A stretch of DNA of 64,000 nucleotides from contig JBBSNY010000002.1 in assembly GCA_038260305.1 (NCBI GenBank), positions 1-64,000 of the forward strand. Direction: 5' to 3'. Positions 50,344-58,312 of this stretch are shown in pieces; the first letter of the stretch is position 1, and each line of letters starts with the position of its first letter. Source of the stretch: CADCVQ01 sp038260305 (GTDB lineage: Bacteria > Actinomycetota > Thermoleophilia > Solirubrobacterales > Solirubrobacteraceae). Made by a program: the position numbers and the translations under genes. The notes under the pieces were generated by a model. It saw nothing but the letters and a program-made list of their open reading frames with translations, did no database searches and had not been told where the DNA came from.

Positions 50344-52334
50344 CACACGGGCGGCGCGAGGGCGCAGAGGCGCGCGGCCCCGGGGTTCAGTGCGGGCGCG
50401 GTGTCGAACGAGCCGATCGGCGACGGCGGGCTGGCGGTCGTGAATGTGCCGGTGACGAGATCGGCCACGACGACGCGCAGCCCGCCCGGCCCGCCGCCGG
50501 CCGCGACCCCGGCGTCGGTCGTAGAGGCGACGCGCTGCCCGTCGCTGGAGAGCTGCGGCTGACCCGACCAGCTCGTGAGCGCGTCCTCGCCGACCACGAA
50601 CTCGTTGCCGCTGACGAGGTCGCGCACGAGCAAACGCTGGACGGGCCGGCCGGACGGGCTCTGGCGAACCCCGCGCCGCAACTCGGAGAACACGACACGC
50701 TGCCCGTCCGCGGAGATCGACGGCTCGTGGGAGAATCCGCGGGACGGGCCGCTGATCGCGCGCGACGTGCGTTCGCCGGGGTCGCGCAGGTAGACGCGGG
50801 CGCGACCACCCTGAACGCGGGTCGCGGTGAACGCGATGCGGCGGCCATCGCGTGAGAGCGATGGCTCCCACGCCTCGGCGGCGCGCCCGGCATGGCCGCC
50901 GATCCGGCTGACGAGCCTGACCTTGCGTGAGACGCGGTCATAGGTGAAGACCTGTAGCCGGTCGCGCGAGTAGGACGTGAACGCCACGACGCGGCCGTCG
51001 CCCGACACCGTCGCGTCGTAGGCGCCGGCGCGCGGAACCGTCGACACACGCGCGGCGACGCCGTGGCGCAGGTCGCGCACGCGCACCCGGGTGGCCCAGT
51101 TCGCGCTCGGCGACATCGGGTCGGCGATGACGCTCTCGTATGCGACGACGTTGCCGTCATCCGACAGCGCCGGGTCATAGGCCGTCTCGACGCGCGCGCC
51201 GTGCTGGCCGCCCGCGACGACGCGCACGCCCCCGCTCGCCATGTCCGCGACGGCCACCACGACGTTGCCGTAGCGCTTGGCGTACGTCCGGTTGCCGGCG
51301 GAGATCTCGTACGCCATCTTCGTGCCGTCCGAGGACAGGCTCGCGCTGTAGCTCGAGCACGGGCGATCGAGCAGCGCGCCGGCCGACGCGTCGCGCGGGT
51401 CGAGCTGTGCGCCGCTTCCGAGGTCGCGGCCCTCGAGCACGACCTCGCCGTAGCGCATCGCCAGGGGCGGTGCCGGCTGCTGGGCGTCGAAGAGGACGGT
51501 GCGCCCGTCGCCGGACAGGACGGGGCTCTGAAACGACGGCCGGAACGGATAGCGCAGCTTGCCGGCGGTCGTCTGCGGCGGGCCGTTGTAGTGGTCCTCG
51601 CCGAGCCAGCGCGGAACCTGGCGCAGCTGGCGCTGCAGGACGATCTGCGCCTGGCGCGGCGACGTGTCGCCGCCCTCGACGCCCTCGCGCGCCGCCTTGC
51701 GCAGCGCGCGCTGCAGCCCGGCCTGCATCTCGTGCCGCGTGCGCCCGTGCGTTCGCCCGATCCGCAGGGGGCTGAGATCCAGGCGGCGCAGGCGCTGGAA
51801 GCTCGCCGTGTCCTTGACCCCGAACAGCTTGGCTGCGGCTTGCGGTCCGGCCTCCTGGTGCAGCGAATGGAAGATCAGGTGCTGGGAGAGGTGGCCCTGG
51901 AGGAGCACCCGCACAGTCCGTGCGCGGAGCTCCGCCAGCATCTTCGGGGAGACGTCCTTCGCGCGCGGCGCGACGAGCGCGGCGGCGAGCTTGCTCGGCG
52001 ACGAGTAGCCGTGCTTCGCGCCAAGCTCGGCAAGCGTCTGGACGTCGTTGCGCAACCACTGCCACAAGGCGCGCCGGCTCGAGTGCAGCAGCTTCTGCAG
52101 CCGGGCCTCGTCGAACGGCACCCAGTGCAGGTGCACCCACATATCGTGCGGGAGCCAGTGCGGCGGCGATCCCGGCGGCGCGTCGGAGTCGGGCGCCCGG
52201 CCGGCGGGCGGCACGGGGATGCCGTGATCGAGCTGCTGCGCCGGCGTTGTCGGCGGCGCCTGCGCGGACGCGTGCCCGGTGAGCGCGACGACTGCGAGAC
52301 ACAAGCATGCGAACGACGCGACGACGCGGAGCAT
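50340..52334 (-). CDS. Secreted TolB-like beta-propeller protein
   Basis: A 664-aa protein. A signal peptide (VVASFACLCLAVVALTGHASAQ) is followed by a helical domain to about residue 230. Then come repeated beta-propeller blades with the PD40/TolB pattern SxDGxxVxF: SPVLSGDGRTVLFDA, SASLSSDGTKMAYE, DPALSDDGNVVAYES, DATVSGDGRVVAFTS, EPSLSRDGRRIAFTA, EPSISADGQRVVFSE, QPQLSSDGQRVAST. At least seven repeats can be counted. Such propellers bind proteins or carbohydrate. Co-translation with the GH2 enzyme suggests a shared extracellular target; this is inference. Confidence 0.8.
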   Translation of the reverse strand: MLRVVASFACLCLAVVALTGHASAQAPPTTPAQQLDHGIPVPPAGRAPDSDAPPGSPPHWLPHDMWVHLHWVPFDEARLQKLLHSSRRALWQWLRNDVQTLAELGAKHGYSSPSKLAAALVAPRAKDVSPKMLAELRARTVRVLLQGHLSQHLIFHSLHQEAGPQAAAKLFGVKDTASFQRLRRLDLSPLRIGRTHGRTRHEMQAGLQRALRKAAREGVEGGDTSPRQAQIVLQRQLRQVPRWLGEDHYNGPPQTTAGKLRYPFRPSFQSPVLSGDGRTVLFDAQQPAPPLAMRYGEVVLEGRDLGSGAQLDPRDASAGALLDRPCSSYSASLSSDGTKMAYEISAGNRTYAKRYGNVVVAVADMASGGVRVVAGGQHGARVETAYDPALSDDGNVVAYESVIADPMSPSANWATRVRVRDLRHGVAARVSTVPRAGAYDATVSGDGRVVAFTSYSRDRLQVFTYDRVSRKVRLVSRIGGHAGRAAEAWEPSLSRDGRRIAFTATRVQGGRARVYLRDPGERTSRAISGPSRGFSHEPSISADGQRVVFSELRRGVRQSPSGRPVQRLLVRDLVSGNEFVVGEDALTSWSGQPQLSSDGQRVASTTDAGVAAGGGPGGLRVVVADLVTGTFTTASPPSPIGSFDTAPALNPGAARLCALAPPVW

Positions 52335-52407
52335 CGGCCGCGAGTGTACGCACAGGGCCGGTGTGATCGCCGCGCGCAGACTATGATCGGCGCGCCTGTC
52401 GCCGCCT

Positions 52408-52845
52408 ATGCCGGAGTCCACCCCCCCTTCCAAGAAGATCCGCGTCGTCGTGGCCAAGCCCGGCCTCGACGGGCACGACCGCGGCGCGAAGATCATCGCC
52501 CGCGCGCTGCGCGACGCCGGCATGGAGGTCATCTACACGGGTCTGCACCAGACGCCCGAGCAGATCGTCGAGACCGTCATCCAGGAGGACGCGCATGCGG
52601 TTGGACTGTCGATCCTCTCGGGCGCGCACATGACGCTCGTGCCGCGCATCGTCGCGCTCCTGCACGAGCAGGAGATCGACGATGTCGTCGTCACCGTGGG
52701 CGGCACGATCCCGAGCGACGACATCCCCGAGCTCAAGCGCCTCGGCGTCGCGGAGGTCTTCGGACCGGGATCGAGCACCGAGGCGATCGTCGACTTCATC
52801 CGCGCCGCCGTCGCCTCCGCGGCCGCGGCCTCCGGCGCCGGTTAG
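52408..52845 (+). CDS. Cobalamin-binding subunit of acyl-CoA mutase
   Basis: A 145-aa B12-binding protein with the base-off signature DGHDRGAKIIA (D-x-H-x-x-G), SILSGAHM, VVVTVGGTIPSDDIPELK and the closing FGPGSS. It matches the small subunit of two-subunit methylmalonyl/isobutyryl-CoA mutases and should pair with the large subunit at 45620. It lies 5 kb from that gene, behind unrelated exoprotein genes, and 92 bp before etfB. The ATG is preceded by the divergent propeller gene 73 bp away. Confidence 0.92.
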   Translation: MPESTPPSKKIRVVVAKPGLDGHDRGAKIIARALRDAGMEVIYTGLHQTPEQIVETVIQEDAHAVGLSILSGAHMTLVPRIVALLHEQEIDDVVVTVGGTIPSDDIPELKRLGVAEVFGPGSSTEAIVDFIRAAVASAAAASGAG

Positions 52846-52868
52846 CCGGAAAGCGCGGCCGTGCCATG

Positions 52869-52890
52869 CGATTGACTGGTCAGTCAATCG
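52869..52890 (+). promoter_or_regulatory. Palindromic operator (TetR type) before the ETF operon
   Basis: CGATTGACTG-GT-CAGTCAATCG: perfect 10-bp arms around a 2-base centre. It is of the kind bound by TetR regulators of acyl-CoA metabolism. TTGACT at 52872 inside it can be the -35 hexamer, with TATCCT at 52893 as a possible -10 (15-bp spacer, slightly short). The operator would then block RNA polymerase directly. No cognate regulator gene is adjacent. Confidence 0.75.
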
Positions 52891-52904
52891 GTTATCCTGA
52901 CCCC

Positions 52905-52940
52905 ATGACCCGCCCCGCCGAAGGAGGCCTGCCGCTGTGA
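52905..52940 (+). CDS. 11-codon leader reading frame before etfB
   Basis: ATG-ACC-CGC...CTG-TGA encodes MTRPAEGGLPL. Its stop overlaps the etfB GTG (GTGA), and it contains the AAGGAGG ribosome site of etfB. The ATG lies about seven bases after the possible -10, so the transcript could be nearly leaderless. It may serve only to couple or time etfB translation; it could also be chance. Confidence 0.35.
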   Translation: MTRPAEGGLPL

Positions 52941-53731
52941 AGATCTGCGTCCTGGTGAAGGAGGTGCCCGACGCCGCCGTCGAGAAGCGGATCAACCCGC
53001 AGACCGGACGCATGGACCGCGGCGGCGAACGCAACCTCAACCCCTACGACACGCACGCGATCGAAGCCGCGATGCAGGTCAAGGAGGGCGGCGTCGTCGA
53101 GGTCGACGAGATCATCGCCGTCACGATGGGCCCGAGCACCGCCGTGCGCGCGCTGCACAAGGCCGTCTCGCTCGGCGCCGACCGCTCCATCCATCTGTCC
53201 GACGACGCGCTCGCCGGCTCCGACGTCGCCGCGACGGGCTACGCGCTCGCGAAGGTGCTGGAGCGCGAATCACCCGACCTCGTGCTGCTCGGCCAGCAGT
53301 CCGACGACGGCGAGTGCTACACGATCGGCGCGGTCGTCGCCGACCACCTGAAGATGCCGTCGCTCACGCAGGTCATCAAGATGGACGTCTCCGAGGGCTC
53401 GCTGCGCTGCGAGCGCCAGGCCGAGTACGGCTACGACACCGTCGACGTCAAGCTGCCCGCCGTCATCTCTGTCGGCGATGCGATCAACGAGCCGCGCTAT
53501 CCCTCGCTCAAGGCGATCATGGGCGCGAAGAAGAAGCCGTTGGAAGCGCTCGCGATCGCCGACGCCGGCATCGCCGCCGAGCGCGTCGGCGAGGCCGGCT
53601 CGAAGGTCATCTGCGGCGACTTCAAGGCGCCGCCCGCGAAGGCCGGCGGCACGATCATCGAGGACGATGACACGAACGAGACAGTCGAGAAGATCGTCGC
53701 CTGGCTCGACGAGAGGAAGCTGTTGTCATGA
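52937..53731 (+). CDS. etfB: Electron transfer flavoprotein, beta subunit
   Basis: A 264-aa subunit that binds AMP and forms the ETF heterodimer. It has KICVLVKEVPDA, NLNPYDTHAIEAAMQ, GADRSIHLSDDALAGSD, LVLLGQQSDDGE and the ISVGDAINEPRYPSLKAIMGAKKKPLE signature. ETF collects electrons from acyl-CoA dehydrogenases in the cytoplasm. GTG start with AAGGAGG upstream. It overlaps etfA by four bases (ATGA). Confidence 0.95.
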   Translation: MKICVLVKEVPDAAVEKRINPQTGRMDRGGERNLNPYDTHAIEAAMQVKEGGVVEVDEIIAVTMGPSTAVRALHKAVSLGADRSIHLSDDALAGSDVAATGYALAKVLERESPDLVLLGQQSDDGECYTIGAVVADHLKMPSLTQVIKMDVSEGSLRCERQAEYGYDTVDVKLPAVISVGDAINEPRYPSLKAIMGAKKKPLEALAIADAGIAAERVGEAGSKVICGDFKAPPAKAGGTIIEDDDTNETVEKIVAWLDERKLLS

Positions 53732-54699
53732 GCTCCGACATCCTGGTCTACGCGCTGCACTACGAGGGCGCGTTCAACAAGAACTCGCTTGGCGCCGTGT
53801 CCGAGGCCGCGCGCCTCGCCGCCGAGCTCGGTTGCGAGGCGCACGCCGTCGTCATCGGCGACGCCTCCGACGAGCTCGCCGCGACGCTCGGCAACTACGG
53901 CGCGACGAAGGTCTTCCGCGCCGCCGATGCGCCGGAGGGGCTCGCCCAGCCGGTCGTCGACGTCATGGCGCACGTCATGGATGACGGCGGCCACGGCTAC
54001 GCGCTGTTCGGTGGCGGCCTGCTCGGCTTCGAGATCGGTGCCGGCCTCGCAGCGCGCCTGAACGCCGGCGTGACGATGGAGGTCACGAAGGTCAACGTCG
54101 TCGACGGCAAGCTCACCGCCGAGCGCCCGATCCACGGCGACTCGTCGATCTCGACGTCGCAGTACAAGGATCGCGGGATCATCATCGGTCGCCTGAACGC
54201 GTTCGATCTTGCGCAGCCGGGCTCGGATGCCGCCGCCGTCGAGGACGTCACCGTCGAGCTGTCGCCGTGGTCGACGCAGGCGACGATGGTCACGCGCGGG
54301 GAGGCGCGCGGCGCCGAGGTCGACATCGAGGGCGCCGACTACCTCGTCGCAGGCGGTCGCGGGCTCGGCAAGGCCGAGGGCTTCGAGCTCTGCGAGGCGC
54401 TCGCCGCCGCGCTCGGCGGGGCCGTCGCGGCGACGCGCGCGGTCGTCGACGCCGGCTGGTACCCGTACTCGACGCAGATCGGCCAGACGGGCAAGACCGT
54501 CGCGCCGAAGCTCTACCTCGCGGCCGGCATCTCCGGCGCGATCCAGCACAAGGTCGGCATGCAGGCGTCCGAGAACATCGTCGCGATCAACAAGGACTCC
54601 AACGCGCCGATCTTCGAGTACTGCGACCTCGGCATCGTCGGCGACCTGAACAAGATCCTGCCGAAGCTGACCGAGGCCGTGAAGGCCAAGAAGGCGTAG
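53728..54699 (+). CDS. etfA: Electron transfer flavoprotein, alpha subunit
   Basis: A 323-aa FAD-binding subunit. The C-terminal FAD domain shows VAGGRGLGKAEGFELCEALA, YPYSTQIGQTGKTVAPKLYLAAGISGAIQH and NIVAINKDSNAPIFEYCDLGIVGD, the standard ETF-alpha signature. It passes electrons from ETF to ETF:quinone oxidoreductase, encoded by the next gene nine bases downstream. Confidence 0.95.
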   Translation: MSSDILVYALHYEGAFNKNSLGAVSEAARLAAELGCEAHAVVIGDASDELAATLGNYGATKVFRAADAPEGLAQPVVDVMAHVMDDGGHGYALFGGGLLGFEIGAGLAARLNAGVTMEVTKVNVVDGKLTAERPIHGDSSISTSQYKDRGIIIGRLNAFDLAQPGSDAAAVEDVTVELSPWSTQATMVTRGEARGAEVDIEGADYLVAGGRGLGKAEGFELCEALAAALGGAVAATRAVVDAGWYPYSTQIGQTGKTVAPKLYLAAGISGAIQHKVGMQASENIVAINKDSNAPIFEYCDLGIVGDLNKILPKLTEAVKAKKA

Positions 54700-54708
54700 C
54701 GCGGCCCC

Positions 54709-56442
54709 GTGCCCGTCCCCGACAGCACGGCGCCGGCGGCGTACCCGCCGCCGGTCGATCCGCAGGCGGAGTTCGTCAAGCACGGCCTCGATCCCGAGGA
54801 CGATCTGATCGAGGTCGGCGTCGCGATCGTCGGCGGCGGCACCGCCGGCCTCGCGTGCGCGAACCGCCTGCTGGCGCTGCTGGCCGACGACCAGGAGCTG
54901 CTCGAATCGCTCGGCGAGGTGCCGGTCGCGGTCATCGAGAAGGCGAAGACGTGCGGTGGGCACAACCTGTCGGGCGCGGTCATGCGCCCGAAGCCGCTCG
55001 AGGAGCTGTTCCCCGAGCTGAGCCGCAAGGACTGGCGCCTGGAGGGCTTCGCGTTCGGCGAGGTCACCAAGGAGGCCGTCTACCTGTTGCCGAACGCCGA
55101 GCGCGCGCTGAAGATCCCGACGCCGCCGCCGTTTCGCAACCACGGCAACGAGGTCATCTCCGTTTCGGCGCTCGCGCGCTACCAGCAGCGCATCGCCGAG
55201 GAGGCCGGCGCCTACATCCTCACCGAGACGGCGGCGACGCAGCTCATCGTCGAGGACGGCGCGGTGGTCGGGGTCAGGTCGGGCGACAAGGGCCGCGGCC
55301 GCGACGGCGAGCCGCTTGGCAACTTCGAGCCGGGGACGGACGTCAAGGCGAAGGTGACCGTGCTCGCCGAGGGCTGTTGGGGCCACCTCACCGGCGCCGC
55401 GATCCGCGAGTTCGGGCTTGCCGAGGGGGCCGATCCGCAGGTCTGGGAGCTCGGCGTCAAGGAGGTCTGGAAGGTCGCAAAGCCCCTGGACCGCATCATC
55501 CACACGATCGGGCCGTGGCCGCTGAAGCTGTCGCCGAAGTACGGGCAGATCGGCGGGACGTGGATCTATCCGATGAACGACGAGACGACGGGCGAGTCCT
55601 ACGTCTCGATCGGCTTCGTCGTCGACCTCGAGTACGCCGACGCGACGACGTCCTGCCACGACCTCCTGCAGCAGTTCAAGCTGCACCCGCTCGTGCGCGA
55701 GATCCTCGAGGGCGGCAAGCGCGTGAGCTGGGGCGCGAAGGCGCTGCCGGCCGGCGGCTTCTGGTCGATGCCGAAGCTGTCGATGCCGGGCGCGCTGCTC
55801 GTGGGCGACTCCGCCGGGATGGTCGACACGGTGGCGTTGAAGGGCGTGCACCACTCGATCGCGTCGGGCAAGCTCGCGGGGGAGGCGATCTACGCGGCGC
55901 TGAAGCGCGGCGACAACGACCTGTCCTCCTACCAGGAGGCCGTCGACGCGTCGCCGATCGCCGACGAGCTCTACGAGGTCCGCAACACCCGCCAGCCGTT
56001 CTCGAAGGGCTTTCTCAAAGGCGGCCCGCTCGTCAACCTCATGATCATGACCAAGGGCCGCTTCCCCGGCGGCCATCGCCACTGGCATCGCAACGACACG
56101 CGCGAGATGTTCGTCGGCGACACGAAGGACGGCTATCCCAAGGCCGACGGCAAGTACACGTTCGACAAGCTCTCCTCCGTCTACCTGACCGGCAACGCGA
56201 CCCGCGACGACGCTCCGAACCACATCCGCGTGCAGAAGCATGTCCCGCGCGAGATCGCCGAGACGTGGGCCTGGATGTGCCCGGCCGGCGTCTACGAGAT
56301 CCCCGACGACGCGCCGGCGACGGGCAAGGTCGACGTCATCGTGAACTACACGAACTGCGTGCAGTGCGGGGCGATCACCGCCAAGGGCGGGCGGCTGACG
56401 ACGCCCGAGGGTGGCGACGGCCCGCTGTACCGCAACACCTGA
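54709..56442 (+). CDS. Electron transfer flavoprotein-quinone oxidoreductase
   Basis: A 577-aa flavoprotein that oxidises reduced ETF and reduces quinone at the membrane. The FAD Rossmann motif is VAIVGGGTAGLACANRL; later come GHNLSGAVMRPKPLEELFP and LLVGDSAGMVDTVALKGVHHSI. The C-terminal ferredoxin-like domain has CPAG (Cys524) and NCVQC (Cys550, Cys553). Canonical enzymes carry a fourth ligand in C-x2-C-x2-C, but here that position (556) is Ile. The 4Fe-4S cluster may therefore be altered or absent. GTG start. Confidence 0.9.
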   Translation: MPVPDSTAPAAYPPPVDPQAEFVKHGLDPEDDLIEVGVAIVGGGTAGLACANRLLALLADDQELLESLGEVPVAVIEKAKTCGGHNLSGAVMRPKPLEELFPELSRKDWRLEGFAFGEVTKEAVYLLPNAERALKIPTPPPFRNHGNEVISVSALARYQQRIAEEAGAYILTETAATQLIVEDGAVVGVRSGDKGRGRDGEPLGNFEPGTDVKAKVTVLAEGCWGHLTGAAIREFGLAEGADPQVWELGVKEVWKVAKPLDRIIHTIGPWPLKLSPKYGQIGGTWIYPMNDETTGESYVSIGFVVDLEYADATTSCHDLLQQFKLHPLVREILEGGKRVSWGAKALPAGGFWSMPKLSMPGALLVGDSAGMVDTVALKGVHHSIASGKLAGEAIYAALKRGDNDLSSYQEAVDASPIADELYEVRNTRQPFSKGFLKGGPLVNLMIMTKGRFPGGHRHWHRNDTREMFVGDTKDGYPKADGKYTFDKLSSVYLTGNATRDDAPNHIRVQKHVPREIAETWAWMCPAGVYEIPDDAPATGKVDVIVNYTNCVQCGAITAKGGRLTTPEGGDGPLYRNT

Positions 56443-56510
56443 GTTGACGCGTGCTCCCGCCGGGAGTAGAGCTTGCGGTTCCATTGGCAGCACCGCAGAG
56501 GAGAGTCGAG

Positions 56511-58160
56511 ATGGCGCAGATCGCAGCCTCCCATGCCCGTGGCACCGACGCCGTCGAGCTCCTGGACGAGACGATCGGCGCCAACCTCGATCGGACGGCC
56601 GAGCGCTTCGCGGATCGCGATGCGCTCGTGTCATGCCAGCAGGGCGTGCGCTTCACGTGGGCTGAGCTGAACGCCGCCGTGGACCGCGTGGCATGTGGGC
56701 TGCTCGCCCTCGGCCTCGAGAAGGGCGACCGCGTGGGCGTCTGGAGCCCGAACCGCTACGAGTGGGCGCTCGTGCAATACGCGACGGCCAAGCTCGGGGT
56801 GATCCTCGTGAACATCAACCCCGCCTACCGCACGACCGAGCTCGAGCACGCGCTGGCGCTGTCGGGCTGCCGGGCGCTGGTCTCCGCGCCGGCGTTCAAG
56901 GGCGCCGACTACGCGGCGATGCTCGCGCAGGTCCGGCCGGGCCTGCCGGCGCTCGAGCACGTCATCTTCCTCGACTCACCGCAGTGGGACGCGCTCGCGG
57001 CGGGCGGCGACGGCTGGAGCACCGACGACGTGCGCGCGCGGACCGCCGCGCTGCGCTGCGACGACGCGATCAACATCCAGTACACGAGCGGCACGACCGG
57101 GCACCCGAAGGGCGCGACGCTCAGCCACCACAACATCCTCAACAACGGGGCCCTCGTGGCCGCGAGCCTCGGCTATACGGAGGCCGACCGCGTCTGCATC
57201 CCGGTGCCGCTCTATCACTGCTTCGGGATGGTGCTCGGCAACCTCGCCTGTACTGCTAGCGGAGCCTGCATCGTCTATCCGCAGGACGCGTTCGACCCGC
57301 TTGCGACGCTCGCGGCCGTCGCCGCCGAGCGCTGCACGAGCCTCTACGGCGTGCCGACGATGTTCATCGCCGAGCTCGACCACCCACGTTTCGCCGACTT
57401 CGACCTCTCACACCTGCGCACGGGGATCATGGCCGGCGCGCCGTGCCCGATCGAGGTCATGCGACGCGTCTCGTCGGACATGGGCGTCGACGAGATGACG
57501 ATCGTCTTCGGCATGACCGAGACGTCGCCGGCGTCGACGATGGTCCGCCGCGACGACACGCTCGCCAACCGCTGCGGGACGGTCGGCCAGGCGATGGCGC
57601 ACACCGAGATCGCGATCGTCGATCCGGCGACGAACGAGACGGTCCCGCGCGGCGAGGCGGGCGAGTTTCGCACCCGCGGCTACCTCGTCATGTCGGGCTA
57701 CTGGGAGGAGGCGCAACGGACCGCGGAGGCGGTCGACGCCGACGGCTGGATGCACACCGGCGACCTGGCGACGATGGACGACGACGGCTACGTCCGCATC
57801 GTCGGGCGGATGAAGGACATGATCATCCGCGGCGGCGAGAACGTCTACCCGCGCGAGGTCGAGGAGTTCCTCTACGGCCATCCGGCGATCGCCGACGTCC
57901 AGGTCGTCGGCGTGCCCGACAAGCGCTACGGCGAGGAGATCATGGCCTGGGTCATCGCCCGCGAGGGCCAGACGGTCGACGTCGAGTCGATCCGCGCGTT
58001 CTGCGACGGCAAGATCGCGCACTACAAGGTCCCTCGGCACGTCGCGACCTGCGCCGCGTTCCCGATGACCGTCACCGGCAAGGTGCAGAAGCACAAGCTG
58101 CGCGACCAGGCGATCGAGGACCTCGGCCTGCACGCGGCAGCCGCGATCCGGACCGCCTGA
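56511..58160 (+). CDS. Long/medium-chain acyl-CoA ligase (FadD-like)
   Basis: A 549-aa AMP-forming ligase: P-loop YTSGTTGHPKGATLSHHN, FGMTETSPAS, GWMHTGDLATMDDDGYVRIVGRMKDMIIRGGENVYPREVEE, and catalytic Lys in TVTGKVQKHKLR. It resembles the fatty-acid-CoA ligase group FadD3/FadD35-like of actinobacteria. It follows the ETF-QO gene on the same strand (68 bp), with a GGAGA site before the ATG, and probably activates the acids whose oxidation feeds this ETF route. Confidence 0.9.
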   Translation: MAQIAASHARGTDAVELLDETIGANLDRTAERFADRDALVSCQQGVRFTWAELNAAVDRVACGLLALGLEKGDRVGVWSPNRYEWALVQYATAKLGVILVNINPAYRTTELEHALALSGCRALVSAPAFKGADYAAMLAQVRPGLPALEHVIFLDSPQWDALAAGGDGWSTDDVRARTAALRCDDAINIQYTSGTTGHPKGATLSHHNILNNGALVAASLGYTEADRVCIPVPLYHCFGMVLGNLACTASGACIVYPQDAFDPLATLAAVAAERCTSLYGVPTMFIAELDHPRFADFDLSHLRTGIMAGAPCPIEVMRRVSSDMGVDEMTIVFGMTETSPASTMVRRDDTLANRCGTVGQAMAHTEIAIVDPATNETVPRGEAGEFRTRGYLVMSGYWEEAQRTAEAVDADGWMHTGDLATMDDDGYVRIVGRMKDMIIRGGENVYPREVEEFLYGHPAIADVQVVGVPDKRYGEEIMAWVIAREGQTVDVESIRAFCDGKIAHYKVPRHVATCAAFPMTVTGKVQKHKLRDQAIEDLGLHAAAAIRTA

Positions 58161-58164
58161 TGCA

Positions 58165-58213
58165 GGGGTCTTCGCGAAAGCGTCCATATCGCGGACGCAA
58201 TGACGAAGACCCC
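58165..58213 (+). terminator. Nested hairpin ending the ETF/acyl-CoA ligase operon
   Basis: Outer arms GGGGTCTTCG (58165-58174) and CGAAGACCCC (58204-58213) pair perfectly. Inside lies a second stem, GCGTCC with GGACGC. It starts four bases after the ligase stop. No T run follows, so termination may be of the GC-rich, U-poor actinobacterial type. It could alternatively be a bidirectional terminator or a protein site. Confidence 0.65.
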
Positions 58214-58312
58214 CGGTCGGACTGAGGCGCGACGCCACCGCGTCCGCCCGGCGGACGCGCGACTTCTCGTGCCGGGAGCCGTTAACGCGCTGACCGCAAG
58301 GAGGCACACGCC

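Noticed and set aside
52872..52898. Firm call of a sigma-70-type promoter before etfB
   Set aside because: The hexamers fit, but the 15-bp spacer is short; it is kept only as part of the operator description.
53497..56634. A 1045-codon open frame on the minus strand
   Set aside because: It is antisense to etfB, etfA and ETF-QO, which have clear family motifs. Long antisense frames are expected at this GC with strong third-position bias; its translation is Arg/Asp/Leu-rich with no domain.
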